Source of the DNA: an uncultured Lachnospiraceae bacterium
GTDB lineage: Bacteria > Bacillota > Clostridia > Lachnospirales > Lachnospiraceae
DNA: 64,000 nucleotides
Reading direction: 5' to 3'
Assembly: GCA_934351835.1 (NCBI GenBank)
Contig: CAKRJP010000001.1
Span: 1-64,000, forward strand
Position 1 is the first letter of the stretch. Each line of letters starts with the position of its first letter. Shown here piece by piece: positions 7,849 to 16,364 of this stretch. The position numbers and the translations under genes are program-made. The notes under the pieces were generated by a model. That model had not been told where the DNA came from, ran no database searches, and worked only from the letters and a program-made list of their open reading frames with translations.

Positions 7849-8417
7849 TGGTTTTGCTAATTGATAATTATGACAGTTTTTCTTACAATCTGGTGCAGCT
7901 TGCAGGAAGCATAAAACCAGATATCAAAGTCATACGAAATGATGCGATGACAGTAGAAGAAATCGAAAAGTTACATCCGGATCACATTATTTTATCACCG
8001 GGTCCCGGATATCCAAAAGATGCTGGTGTGTGTGAAGAAGTAGTAAAAAAATTAAAAGGAAAGATCCCGATCATGGGAGTGTGTTTGGGACATCAGGCAA
8101 TCTGTGAGGCATTCGGAGCAACGATCGCACATGCAAAAGAACTGATGCATGGAAAGCAGAGCAGACTGCAGATCATAAAGGGCAGCCAACTGTATCAGGG
8201 ATTGGGAGAAAGACTGGATGCTGCCAGGTATCATTCGCTGGTAGCATTGAAAGAAACTCTTCCGAAAGAACTGAAAGTCACCGCAGTAGATGCAGAAGGC
8301 GAAGTGATGGCGGTGGAAAATGATGAGTTAAAAATCTATGGATTACAATTTCATCCGGAATCAATCCTGACACCAAATGGGAAGATTTTAATGGAGAATT
8401 TTTTAAATATAAAATAA
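7848..8417 (+). CDS. trpG: anthranilate synthase component II (glutamine amidotransferase)
   Basis: A 189-aa class I glutamine amidotransferase that supplies ammonia to TrpE. The nucleophile is C79 in GVCLGHQ, with H169 and E171 of FHPES completing the triad. The oxyanion-side GPGYP motif is at about 52-56. Its ATG overlaps the trpE stop by one base (TAATG), so the two subunits are translationally coupled. The same family also serves folate synthesis (PabA), and no separate pabA is seen in the window, so it may be shared. Confidence 0.95.
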   Translation: MVLLIDNYDSFSYNLVQLAGSIKPDIKVIRNDAMTVEEIEKLHPDHIILSPGPGYPKDAGVCEEVVKKLKGKIPIMGVCLGHQAICEAFGATIAHAKELMHGKQSRLQIIKGSQLYQGLGERLDAARYHSLVALKETLPKELKVTAVDAEGEVMAVENDELKIYGLQFHPESILTPNGKILMENFLNIK

Positions 8418-8468
8418 ATCCTAGTGAACTTATTTGAATAGTAGATTATGAGACAGGAGGAATATATC

Positions 8469-9482
8469 ATGATTAAAGAAGCAATTTATAAAGTTGTAAA
8501 TGGAGAAAATCTTACAGCAGAAGAGGCTGAGGCTGTTATGGATGAAATCATGTCAGGGGAGGCAACACAGGCACAGATGGCTGCATTTCTTACGGAGCTT
8601 CGAATGAAGGGGGAAACCATTGAGGAAATCACAGCACTTGCAAAAGGTATGCGGGCAAAAGGAATGAAAGTAAAGACCGATGGTGACGTACTGGAAATCG
8701 TGGGAACAGGAGGAGATGAGGTTGGAACTTTTAATATTTCCACAACAGCAGCATTTGTCATTGCAGCAGCCGGAGTTACCGTTGCAAAGCATGGAAACAG
8801 AAGTGTTTCCAGCAAGAGCGGTGCGGCAGATGTATTAGAATGTCTGGGTGTGAATCTGAATCTCAATGCCGCACAGAACGAAGACGTATTAATGAAAGCA
8901 GGAATGTGTTTCCTGTTTGCGCAGGTATATCATTCTTCTATGAGGTATGTGGGACCGGTCAGAAAAGAAATCGGAATCCGTACAGTATTCAATATCCTCG
9001 GGCCATTGACCAACCCGGCAGCAGCAAACTTACAGCTTTTAGGAGTATATGACAAGAAGCTGGCAGAGCCTATGGCGAAAGTACTTTCAAATCTCGGTGT
9101 TGTAAGAGGTGCCTCAGTGTACGGTGACGGGTTGGATGAAATTACACTGGCAGGACCAACGGATGTATATGAGATTAATCATGGGAAAATTACAAATTAT
9201 ACGATCACACCGGAACAGTTTGGATTTAAGACTTGTAAACTGGAAGATTTATTGGGCGGAACTCCGGAAGAAAATGCACAGATTACAAGAGATATTTTAG
9301 CTGGGAAGGAAAAAGGTGCGAAGCGAGAAGTTGTACAGCTGAATTCAGGAATGAGCCTGTATCTTGCAGGAAAAGCAGAGACTTTGGAGCAGGGTGTGAT
9401 CCTTGCCGGAGAGATCATTGATTCAGGAAAAGCATTGAAAAAACTGGAAGTATTTAAGGAAGCAACACAGGAAGCTGCTTAA
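8469..9482 (+). CDS. trpD: anthranilate phosphoribosyltransferase
   Basis: A 337-aa TrpD that transfers phosphoribosyl from PRPP to anthranilate. The PRPP loop GTGGDEVGTFNIST and the KHGNRSVSSKSGAADVLE motif are intact. ATG 8469 is chosen because AGGAGG ends 8 nt upstream; an in-frame ATG seven codons earlier lacks a ribosome site. About 50 nt separate it from trpG, the largest internal gap of the operon. It is monofunctional, not fused to TrpG as in enterobacteria. Confidence 0.96.
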   Translation: MIKEAIYKVVNGENLTAEEAEAVMDEIMSGEATQAQMAAFLTELRMKGETIEEITALAKGMRAKGMKVKTDGDVLEIVGTGGDEVGTFNISTTAAFVIAAAGVTVAKHGNRSVSSKSGAADVLECLGVNLNLNAAQNEDVLMKAGMCFLFAQVYHSSMRYVGPVRKEIGIRTVFNILGPLTNPAAANLQLLGVYDKKLAEPMAKVLSNLGVVRGASVYGDGLDEITLAGPTDVYEINHGKITNYTITPEQFGFKTCKLEDLLGGTPEENAQITRDILAGKEKGAKREVVQLNSGMSLYLAGKAETLEQGVILAGEIIDSGKALKKLEVFKEATQEAA

Positions 9483-9495
9483 AACGGAGGAAAAG

Positions 9496-10284
9496 ATGAT
9501 ATTAGAAGAAATAGCCTCTTATGCAAAATTAAGAGTGCAAAAAGCAGAACACAAGATCCCGTTTTCAGAAATGCGAAAAAAAGCACTGGAGATGAATCTG
9601 AAAACAGAATTTCCATTTGAGCAGAAATTAAAAGAAGAAGGAATACATTATATCTGCGAGGTGAAAAAAGCTTCCCCATCCAAAGGACTGATCGCTAAAG
9701 AATTTCCGTATCTGGAGATTGCCAAAGAATATGAGACGGCAGGTGCGGCGGCAATTTCGTGTCTGACAGAGCCGAAGTGGTTTAAGGGAAGCAATGAATA
9801 TCTGGAGAAAATCGCAGAAACTGTAAAAATCCCGGTGCTTCGGAAAGATTTTACCGTGGATGAATATCAGATTTATGAGGCCAAAACATTGGGCGCGAAT
9901 GTTGTTCTTTTAATCTGTGCAATTTTAGATACAGATACATTGAAACGATATATTAAAATCTGCGACAGCCTGGGATTATCGGCTATCGTAGAAGTACACG
10001 ATGAGAAAGAAATGCAGTCGGCGGTCTTAGCCGGGGCAAGGATTATTGGCGTGAACAATCGAAATTTAAAAGATTTTACGGTGGATATCACGAACAGTAC
10101 AAAACTTCGAAAACTGGCACCGGAAAATACCTTGTTTATCGCTGAAAGCGGAATTAAAACGGTCGACGATATCCAGGTATTAAAAGATGCAAAGGTCAAT
10201 GGAGTTCTGATAGGGGAGACGCTGATGCGAAGCCCGGATAAAAAAGCAATGTTGGAACAGTTAAATGGAGGTCGCCTGGAATAA
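9496..10284 (+). CDS. trpC: indole-3-glycerol phosphate synthase
   Basis: A 262-aa (beta/alpha)8-barrel enzyme that closes the indole ring of CdRP. Hallmarks are CEVKKASPSKG (catalytic lysine), LRKDFTVDEYQ, GVNNRNLKDF and the phosphate-binding FIAESGI. A CGGAGG site precedes the ATG. It is monofunctional, with trpF as a separate downstream gene. Confidence 0.96.
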   Translation: MILEEIASYAKLRVQKAEHKIPFSEMRKKALEMNLKTEFPFEQKLKEEGIHYICEVKKASPSKGLIAKEFPYLEIAKEYETAGAAAISCLTEPKWFKGSNEYLEKIAETVKIPVLRKDFTVDEYQIYEAKTLGANVVLLICAILDTDTLKRYIKICDSLGLSAIVEVHDEKEMQSAVLAGARIIGVNNRNLKDFTVDITNSTKLRKLAPENTLFIAESGIKTVDDIQVLKDAKVNGVLIGETLMRSPDKKAMLEQLNGGRLE

Positions 10285-10288
10285 AAAT

Positions 10289-10909
10289 ATGATAAAAGTA
10301 AAAATCTGTGGATTAAAACGACTGGAAGATATCGAAATCATAAATGAATATCAGCCGGAATATATAGGATTTGTATTTGCACATACGAAACGATATGTGG
10401 AGAAGGAAACCGCAAGAAAACTTCGAAACGCATTAAACCCTGAAATTCAAGCAGTAGGAGTATTCGTAAACGAAGATATTTCCGTGATCGAAGAGCTGTG
10501 CAGAGAACAGATTATCCAATTGGTGCAGCTCCACGGAGATGAAGATCTTTCTTATATAGAGCAGTTGAGAAAATGTGTAAAGCAGCCGATTATAAAGGCA
10601 GTGCGGGTCAGAAACCGCGAGCAGCTCCTGGAAGCGGAAAAGCTGCCGGTGGAGTATTTATTATTAGATACCTATGTTAAGGGAATTTACGGTGGAAGCG
10701 GACAGGAGTTTGACAAAACCCTAATTCCAGAACTTAAGAAACCGTATTTCCTGGCGGGTGGACTGAATGACGGAAATGTCAGAAAAAATATAGAAGATTG
10801 TGAACCTTATGGGGTGGATGTCAGCAGTGCAGTAGAAACAGACGGTGTGAAAGACCGGGCAAAGATTAAAGTATTTATTGAGACAGTAAGAAAGGATAGA
10901 AAATCATGA
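10289..10909 (+). CDS. trpF: phosphoribosylanthranilate isomerase
   Basis: A 206-aa TrpF that performs the Amadori rearrangement of PRA to CdRP. The catalytic Cys lies in KICGLKR at the N-terminus, and GGSGQEFD and LAGGL form the phosphate site. ATG 10289, five bases after the trpC stop, gives the typical MIKVKICG start. An in-frame ATG at 10265 inside trpC has no better ribosome site. The ribosome site of either start is weak, so translation may depend on ribosomes finishing trpC. Confidence 0.94.
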   Translation: MIKVKICGLKRLEDIEIINEYQPEYIGFVFAHTKRYVEKETARKLRNALNPEIQAVGVFVNEDISVIEELCREQIIQLVQLHGDEDLSYIEQLRKCVKQPIIKAVRVRNREQLLEAEKLPVEYLLLDTYVKGIYGGSGQEFDKTLIPELKKPYFLAGGLNDGNVRKNIEDCEPYGVDVSSAVETDGVKDRAKIKVFIETVRKDRKS

Positions 10910-12090
10910 GTAAAGGAAGATTTGGTGAGTACGGAGGTCAGTACATTCCGGAAACATTAATGAACGCAGTAAATGAACTGGAAGAAGCCTATGAAAAATA
11001 CAAGAATGATCCGGAGTTTGTAGCGGAACTGGATGATTTATATAAGAACTATGCAGGACGGCCATCTTTGTTATATGAAGCAAAGAAAATGACGGAAGAT
11101 CTGGGTGGAGCAAAGATTTATTTAAAGAGAGAAGATCTTAATCATACCGGAGCACACAAAATCAATAACGTACTTGGGCAGGTGCTTCTGGCAAAGAAAA
11201 TGGGAAAGACACGAGTCATTGCTGAAACAGGAGCCGGACAGCATGGTGTTGCGACAGCAACGGCAGCAGCTTTGATGGGGCTGGAATGTGAAGTATATAT
11301 GGGAAAAGAAGACACGGTGAGACAGGCATTGAATGTGTACCGTATGGAACTTCTGGGAGCAAAAGTTCATGCCGTGACCAGTGGAACCATGACTTTGAAA
11401 GATGCCGTAAATGAGGCGATGCGCGAGTGGGCAAATCGTATGGACGATACGCTTTATGTTCTGGGTTCTGTTATGGGACCACATCCATTTCCGATGATCG
11501 TCAGAGATTTCCAGAAGATCATTGGTGAAGAAATTAAAGAGCAGATGTTAGAAAAAGAAGGAAAACTTCCGGATGCGGTGATTGCCTGCGTTGGTGGTGG
11601 AAGCAATGCAATGGGAGCATTTTATGAGTTTATTAATGATAAAGATGTCAAACTGATTGGTTGTGAGGCAGCAGGACTTGGCGTAGATACAGAGAAACAT
11701 GCTGCAACAATTGCCCGTGGTTCCGAAGGGATTTTCCATGGAATGAAGTCATTATTCTGTCAGAATAAATATGGACAGATTGCACCGGTATATTCCATTT
11801 CCGCTGGACTTGATTATCCGGGAATCGGACCGGAGCATGCAAACTTAGCAGCAACGGGACGCGCACAGTATGTGCCGGTCACGGACGAAGAAGCCGTGCA
11901 GGCATTCGAATATCTTTCTAGAACGGAAGGAATCATACCGGCAATCGAGAGTGCCCATGCTATTGCGTATGCGATGAAACTGGCACCAACTATGAAACCG
12001 GAAGAGACGATCGTGGTTAATGTATCCGGTAGAGGGGACAAAGACGTAGCAGCAATTGCAAGATACAGAGGGGTGGAAATCTATGAGTAA
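10906..12090 (+). CDS. trpB: tryptophan synthase beta chain
   Basis: A 394-aa PLP enzyme that condenses indole with serine. The PLP lysine is K85 in HTGAHKINN, and the phosphate-binding loop is GGGSNAMG. Length and motifs match the TrpB1 type, which works in an alpha2-beta2 complex with TrpA. The ATG overlaps the trpF stop in an ATGA arrangement. Confidence 0.97.
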   Translation: MSKGRFGEYGGQYIPETLMNAVNELEEAYEKYKNDPEFVAELDDLYKNYAGRPSLLYEAKKMTEDLGGAKIYLKREDLNHTGAHKINNVLGQVLLAKKMGKTRVIAETGAGQHGVATATAAALMGLECEVYMGKEDTVRQALNVYRMELLGAKVHAVTSGTMTLKDAVNEAMREWANRMDDTLYVLGSVMGPHPFPMIVRDFQKIIGEEIKEQMLEKEGKLPDAVIACVGGGSNAMGAFYEFINDKDVKLIGCEAAGLGVDTEKHAATIARGSEGIFHGMKSLFCQNKYGQIAPVYSISAGLDYPGIGPEHANLAATGRAQYVPVTDEEAVQAFEYLSRTEGIIPAIESAHAIAYAMKLAPTMKPEETIVVNVSGRGDKDVAAIARYRGVEIYE

Positions 12091-12859
12091 AATATATAAG
12101 GCATTCGAAAATAAAAAAGCATTTATACCATTTATCACAGGCGGTGATCCGTCATTAGATGTGACGAAAGAGCTGATCATCGCAATGGAGCAGGCAGGTG
12201 CTGACCTGATCGAGATCGGAATCCCATTTTCAGATCCCATTGCGGAAGGTATCGTGATCCAGGAAGCAGATGAGCGTTCACTGGCAGCAGGAACAACGAC
12301 TGACAAATTATTTGATATGGTAAAGGAAGTCAGAGAAACGGTGAAGATTCCGATGGTATTTATGACCTATGTAAATCCGATTTTTACATATGGAAAAGAA
12401 AAATTCATGAAACGTTGTGTGGAGTGTGACATAGATGGAATTATTGTTCCGGATGTCCCTTTTGAAGAGCGGATGGAACTTCTGCCAATTTGTGAAAAGT
12501 ATGGGATTGACCTGATTTCTATGATAGCACCAACTTCCGATGAAAGAATCCACGCAATCGCCAAAGAAGCAAAAGGATTTCTTTATTGTGTATCTTCTCT
12601 TGGAGTTACAGGAGTGCGAAGCGAGATCAAGACGGACATCGGTGCAATGGTGTCTATGGTAAAAGAAGTGACTGATATCCCTGTAGCTGTTGGATTTGGA
12701 ATCTCTACGCCGGAACAGGCAAAGAAAATGGCAAGTCTTTCCGATGGTGCAATCGTGGGATCTGCTATTGTAAAGATTGTGGCACAGTATGGAAAAAGCA
12801 GTGTACCGAAAGTTGCCGAGTATGTAAAGAAAATGAAAGCAGCAGTTGAGGAAGGCTAA
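12083..12859 (+). CDS. trpA: tryptophan synthase alpha chain
   Basis: A 258-aa TrpA barrel that releases indole from indole-3-glycerol phosphate. The catalytic Glu is E44 (LIEIGIPFSD). The position equivalent to the second catalytic residue, Asp60 of the E. coli enzyme, is E55 here (DPIAEG), a conservative change. ATG 12083 overlaps the trpB end by 8 nt, with a ribosome site (GGGGTGG) inside trpB. It is the last gene of the operon; a bidirectional terminator begins at its stop codon. Confidence 0.95.
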   Translation: MSKIYKAFENKKAFIPFITGGDPSLDVTKELIIAMEQAGADLIEIGIPFSDPIAEGIVIQEADERSLAAGTTTDKLFDMVKEVRETVKIPMVFMTYVNPIFTYGKEKFMKRCVECDIDGIIVPDVPFEERMELLPICEKYGIDLISMIAPTSDERIHAIAKEAKGFLYCVSSLGVTGVRSEIKTDIGAMVSMVKEVTDIPVAVGFGISTPEQAKKMASLSDGAIVGSAIVKIVAQYGKSSVPKVAEYVKKMKAAVEEG

Positions 12860-12870
12860 AAAGCCTTCCT
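12849..12870 (+). terminator. shared bidirectional terminator of trpA and the M20 gene
   Basis: A perfect 9-bp stem AGGAAGGCT/AGCCTTCCT with a 4-nt loop overlaps the trpA stop. It separates the trp operon from the convergent amidohydrolase gene. T-runs on either side are short. Confidence 0.7.
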
Positions 12871-12872
12871 GA

Positions 12873-14048
12873 CTATTTATGATGATGTTCTAACCATTTT
12901 TCAGCACACTGGGCAAAGCATGCTGCACCGATCGGGCAGACATCTTCGTTGAATCTTGCCTTTGGATGATGGATCGGATAATCTCCGCGTTCATCTTCAA
13001 AGCCGGCAGAAAGATCCATGTAGGCGCTTGGGATTTTTTCTGCAATTGTTGCAAAATCTTCGGATGCTGTTGCTGACAAATTCGGAATACCCTTAAAATC
13101 CGGAATCGGAAGTTCATTCATATAACCAGCCATTTCTTCGGTAAGCGCTGAGTTACAGATCAGAGGAGGAACATCGGAGAGCACTTCAATCTCTACAGAA
13201 CCGTTATAAACCTCAGCTGTTTTCTCTGCAACTTCTCGAATACGTTTCACAAGATAAGCACGGGCATCCGGATCATCGGTTCTTAAAGTACCCTGAAGAA
13301 CTGCGGTATTAGGAATGATGTTTGCCGCATTTCCTGCTTCAAACTGTCCGATAGTAAGAACGCAGGAATTGGAAGAAGAACATTCTCGTGCGATCAGTTC
13401 CTGAAGTGCAAGGTAAATGTGCACGCCGATGTTGATCGGATCAATACCAAACTGTGGATAAGCACCGTGGGTTCCGCGACCGGTGACTGTAATCTTAAAT
13501 CCATCGACAGAATGCATCATGGTTCCGGTGGAATTATACATATAGATTCCGGCAGGCTGTTTACCGATGGCAACATGGTAAGAAAGTGCGGCATCCGGCA
13601 CCGGATTTTCGAGAATCCCGTGGGCAAGCATGTCTTTTGCCCCCTGGAAAGTTTCCTCTGCCGGCTGGAACATGAATTTGACGGTACCTTTTAAAGCAGT
13701 TTCATTTTCTTTCAGCATTTTTGCAGCAGTTAATAACATAGATGCATGAAAATCATGGCCGCAGGCATGCATTGCACCGGTTTTACAGGAAAAAGGTTCT
13801 CCGCTCTGCTCTGTGATCGGGAGCGCATCCATATCTGAACGAAGAAGCAGAACCGGTTCACCGGCTCCGATGCAGGCGGTGACACCGTGTCCGCATTTCT
13901 TTGGCTCGATGCCGTAAGATTTTAACTGTTCCATAACATAAGAGACTGTCTGAGGAAGTTCCAGACCAATTTCCGCATGTTCATGTAAATGTCTTCGATT
14001 TTGAATCGTTTCATCTTTTAATTCTAAAGCTCGTTTGTAGTAATCCAA
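12873..14048 (-). CDS. M20 family amidohydrolase (aminoacylase/hippurate hydrolase-like)
   Basis: A metal-dependent amidase of about 391 aa in the M20D family, which releases amino acids from N-acyl conjugates. Metal and catalytic motifs are SDMDALPI, HACGHDFHA and FQPAEE, with a dimerisation lid domain in the middle. The start is probably TTG 14048 (giving DYYKRALEL), because AAAGGAG ends 8 nt upstream of it; the ATG at 14066 begins just before that ribosome site and would overlap it. The substrate is not determined; N-acetyl amino acids, hippurate or IAA-type conjugates are possible. It has its own promoter, divergent from ppk. Confidence 0.88.
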   Translation of the reverse strand: MDYYKRALELKDETIQNRRHLHEHAEIGLELPQTVSYVMEQLKSYGIEPKKCGHGVTACIGAGEPVLLLRSDMDALPITEQSGEPFSCKTGAMHACGHDFHASMLLTAAKMLKENETALKGTVKFMFQPAEETFQGAKDMLAHGILENPVPDAALSYHVAIGKQPAGIYMYNSTGTMMHSVDGFKITVTGRGTHGAYPQFGIDPINIGVHIYLALQELIARECSSSNSCVLTIGQFEAGNAANIIPNTAVLQGTLRTDDPDARAYLVKRIREVAEKTAEVYNGSVEIEVLSDVPPLICNSALTEEMAGYMNELPIPDFKGIPNLSATASEDFATIAEKIPSAYMDLSAGFEDERGDYPIHHPKARFNEDVCPIGAACFAQCAEKWLEHHHK

Positions 14049-14081
14049 AACGGTTACTCCTTTCATTAAAATATAGAAAGT

Positions 14082-14109
14082 ATTATATCACCGATTTTAT
14101 TGGAGTCAA
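14082..14109 (-). promoter_or_regulatory. promoter of the M20 amidohydrolase gene
   Basis: Read on the minus strand: TTGACT (14109-14104), 16 bp, TATAAT (14087-14082). Its -35 box overlaps that of the divergent ppk promoter, so the two polymerases probably compete. Confidence 0.65.
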
Positions 14110-14129
14110 AGGGACATTAATGCTATAAT
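14100..14129 (+). promoter_or_regulatory. promoter of ppk (extended -10)
   Basis: TTGGAG at 14100-14105, 18 bp, and TATAAT at 14124-14129 preceded by TGC, an extended -10 (TGN-TATAAT). It gives a leader of about 100 nt before ppk. Confidence 0.65.
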
Positions 14130-14233
14130 GCAGACAAAATTTAAATCTTACATAGATTTAACATAAGTTATTTCTGAACTTAATATTGAAATATTATAAT
14201 TTCTTAATATGATGGGAAAGGAAGAAGTTAAGG

Positions 14234-16342
14234 ATGAAGAAATCAGAGAAGAACAAGAAGAAAGAGAAGATAAATAAGATTTCATATATGATGAACCGGG
14301 AACTTTCCTGGTTAAAATTTAATGAGCGAGTATTAAATGAAGCAGGAAATCCAGGAGTTCCATTGGCAGAAAGATTATCTTTTGCGGCAATTTACCAGTC
14401 AAATCTGGACGAGTTCTACGGAGTAAGGGTCGGAACGCTTATGGACCAGATGGAATCTTCAGAGGAGATCCGTGAAAATAAAACGAATATGACCAGCAAA
14501 GAGCAGGTAAAAGCGATTTTAAAGGCAACAAGGGAGCTGGATCAGAAAAAAGATGTGATATACGAGCAGTTGATGGGAGAATTAGAACCTAAGGGAATAC
14601 GATTGATTAATTTCCAAAAGCTGTCTGCGGAGGAAGGAAAGCTTTTAGAGGCATATTTTGACAGTGAGATTGCCCCGTATTTATCTGCCAATATTATAAG
14701 CAAACAGCAGCCATTTCCATTTTTACAGAATAAGAATATCTATGCGGTGGCACTTTTGGCAACAAAGGGTGGAAAGACAAAGACAGCGATTATTCCCTGT
14801 AGCAATAATGTGTTTAAACGGCTGATAGATATCCCAACAAGAAAGGGAACCTTCATGCTGTCGGAAGAATTGATTCTTCATTTCCTTCCAAAGATGTTCA
14901 AAAAATACGAGGTAAAAGAAAAATCATTACTCCGGGTGACGAGAAATGCAGATATTGATACAGAGACCATCTACGATGAAGATCTGGATTATCGTGAGGC
15001 GATGGAACATCTGGTAAAACAGAGAAAGCGTATGAAACCGGTCCGGATAGAATTATCCAGAGAATTAAATAAAAAGTTGATAAGTTCTCTGTGTAAGGTA
15101 TTGCATGTGGAAAAAGGCCATGTATTTCTGTCCAGAGTACCGTTAGATATGTCATTTGTTTCGGCAATCCAGAGTTATCTGAAGAATACAGACCAGGAAA
15201 AGCTTTTTTATCAGAGACGAACTCCGAGACAGACACCGCAGTTAGATGCGAAGAGTAAATTGATTCCTCAGATTATGGAAAAAGATGTATTGTTATCTTA
15301 TCCATTTGAGAGTATCAAACCATTTATCAATCTGTTGGATGAGGCTGCCAAAGATTCATCTGTAGTGTCTATTAAAATGACATTGTATCGTCTGGCAGAT
15401 AAGAGCCAGATTGTAGATGCACTGGTGGAGGCAGCAGAAAATGGAAAAGAAGTTGTGGTATTGGTGGAGCTTAGAGCCCGTTTTGATGAGGAGAGTAACA
15501 TTGAATATTCAAGAAAATTAGAAGAGGCAGGCTGTAGAGTTATCTATGGATTGAACGGCTATAAGGTACATTCTAAGCTGTGTCTGATTTCCAGAAAGAC
15601 AGAAGAAGGAATCTGTTATATCACACAGGTTGGAACCGGAAATTATAATGAGAAAACATCCGCTTTATATACGGATCTGTCCTTGATCACCGCAAATCAG
15701 GAGATTGGAAGAGAAGCGGCAGAGGTATTTGCATCTCTTCTCAGAGGAGAAATTGTGGAATCATCGAATCTTTTACTGGTTGCACCGAAATGTTTGCAGA
15801 ATCGTGTGGTGGACATGATTGAAGAAGAAATCCAGCATGTGAAAAACGGAGAGAAAGGATATATCGGTATTAAGATAAATTCTCTGACAGATAAAGTAAT
15901 CATGGATAAATTGGTCGAGGCATCACAGGCAGGTGTGGAGATTGAGATGATTGTCAGAGGAATCTGTTGTCTGATACCGGAAGTAAAAGGATATACGGAG
16001 AATATAAAAATCGTAAGTATCGTGGGTCGGTTCCTGGAACATTCCAGAATTTATCGGTTTGGAACCAAAGACCGCGAAAAATTATATATTGCATCGGCGG
16101 ATTTTATGACGAGAAATACAGTCCGAAGAGTAGAAGTAGCGGCTCCGGTACTGGATGAAAAATTAAAAGAGCGTCTGGACTGGATGTTCGAAACTATGAT
16201 GAATGATGATGAGAAAGGAAAACGTCTGACTTCTAAAGGAATTTACGTGGACCGTAATCTGAATGATGTAAAATTAAATTCCCAGGAAATGTTTTATGCA
16301 ATGGCGTACAGCAATGCAGAGAATATACATAAGATAGAGTAA
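14234..16342 (+). CDS. ppk1: polyphosphate kinase 1
   Basis: A 702-aa PPK1 that reversibly polymerises the gamma-phosphate of ATP into polyphosphate. The four-domain layout of the family is present: the N-domain starts with MNRELSWLKFNERVL and SNLDEFYGVRVG, and two phospholipase-D-like C-domains follow. The autophosphorylated histidine is H446 (YKVHSKLCL), and the second conserved histidine is H603 (EHSRIYRFG). The first 20 residues form a lysine-rich extension. No exopolyphosphatase gene is adjacent. Confidence 0.95.
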   Translation: MKKSEKNKKKEKINKISYMMNRELSWLKFNERVLNEAGNPGVPLAERLSFAAIYQSNLDEFYGVRVGTLMDQMESSEEIRENKTNMTSKEQVKAILKATRELDQKKDVIYEQLMGELEPKGIRLINFQKLSAEEGKLLEAYFDSEIAPYLSANIISKQQPFPFLQNKNIYAVALLATKGGKTKTAIIPCSNNVFKRLIDIPTRKGTFMLSEELILHFLPKMFKKYEVKEKSLLRVTRNADIDTETIYDEDLDYREAMEHLVKQRKRMKPVRIELSRELNKKLISSLCKVLHVEKGHVFLSRVPLDMSFVSAIQSYLKNTDQEKLFYQRRTPRQTPQLDAKSKLIPQIMEKDVLLSYPFESIKPFINLLDEAAKDSSVVSIKMTLYRLADKSQIVDALVEAAENGKEVVVLVELRARFDEESNIEYSRKLEEAGCRVIYGLNGYKVHSKLCLISRKTEEGICYITQVGTGNYNEKTSALYTDLSLITANQEIGREAAEVFASLLRGEIVESSNLLLVAPKCLQNRVVDMIEEEIQHVKNGEKGYIGIKINSLTDKVIMDKLVEASQAGVEIEMIVRGICCLIPEVKGYTENIKIVSIVGRFLEHSRIYRFGTKDREKLYIASADFMTRNTVRRVEVAAPVLDEKLKERLDWMFETMMNDDEKGKRLTSKGIYVDRNLNDVKLNSQEMFYAMAYSNAENIHKIE

Positions 16343-16364
16343 AGATATATTTTATGGGGAACTT

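Noticed and set aside
12245..12250. Loss of the catalytic Asp60 equivalent in TrpA
   Set aside because: The position is Glu (E55), a conservative acidic residue that I believe also occurs in other TrpA proteins, so inactivation is not supported.
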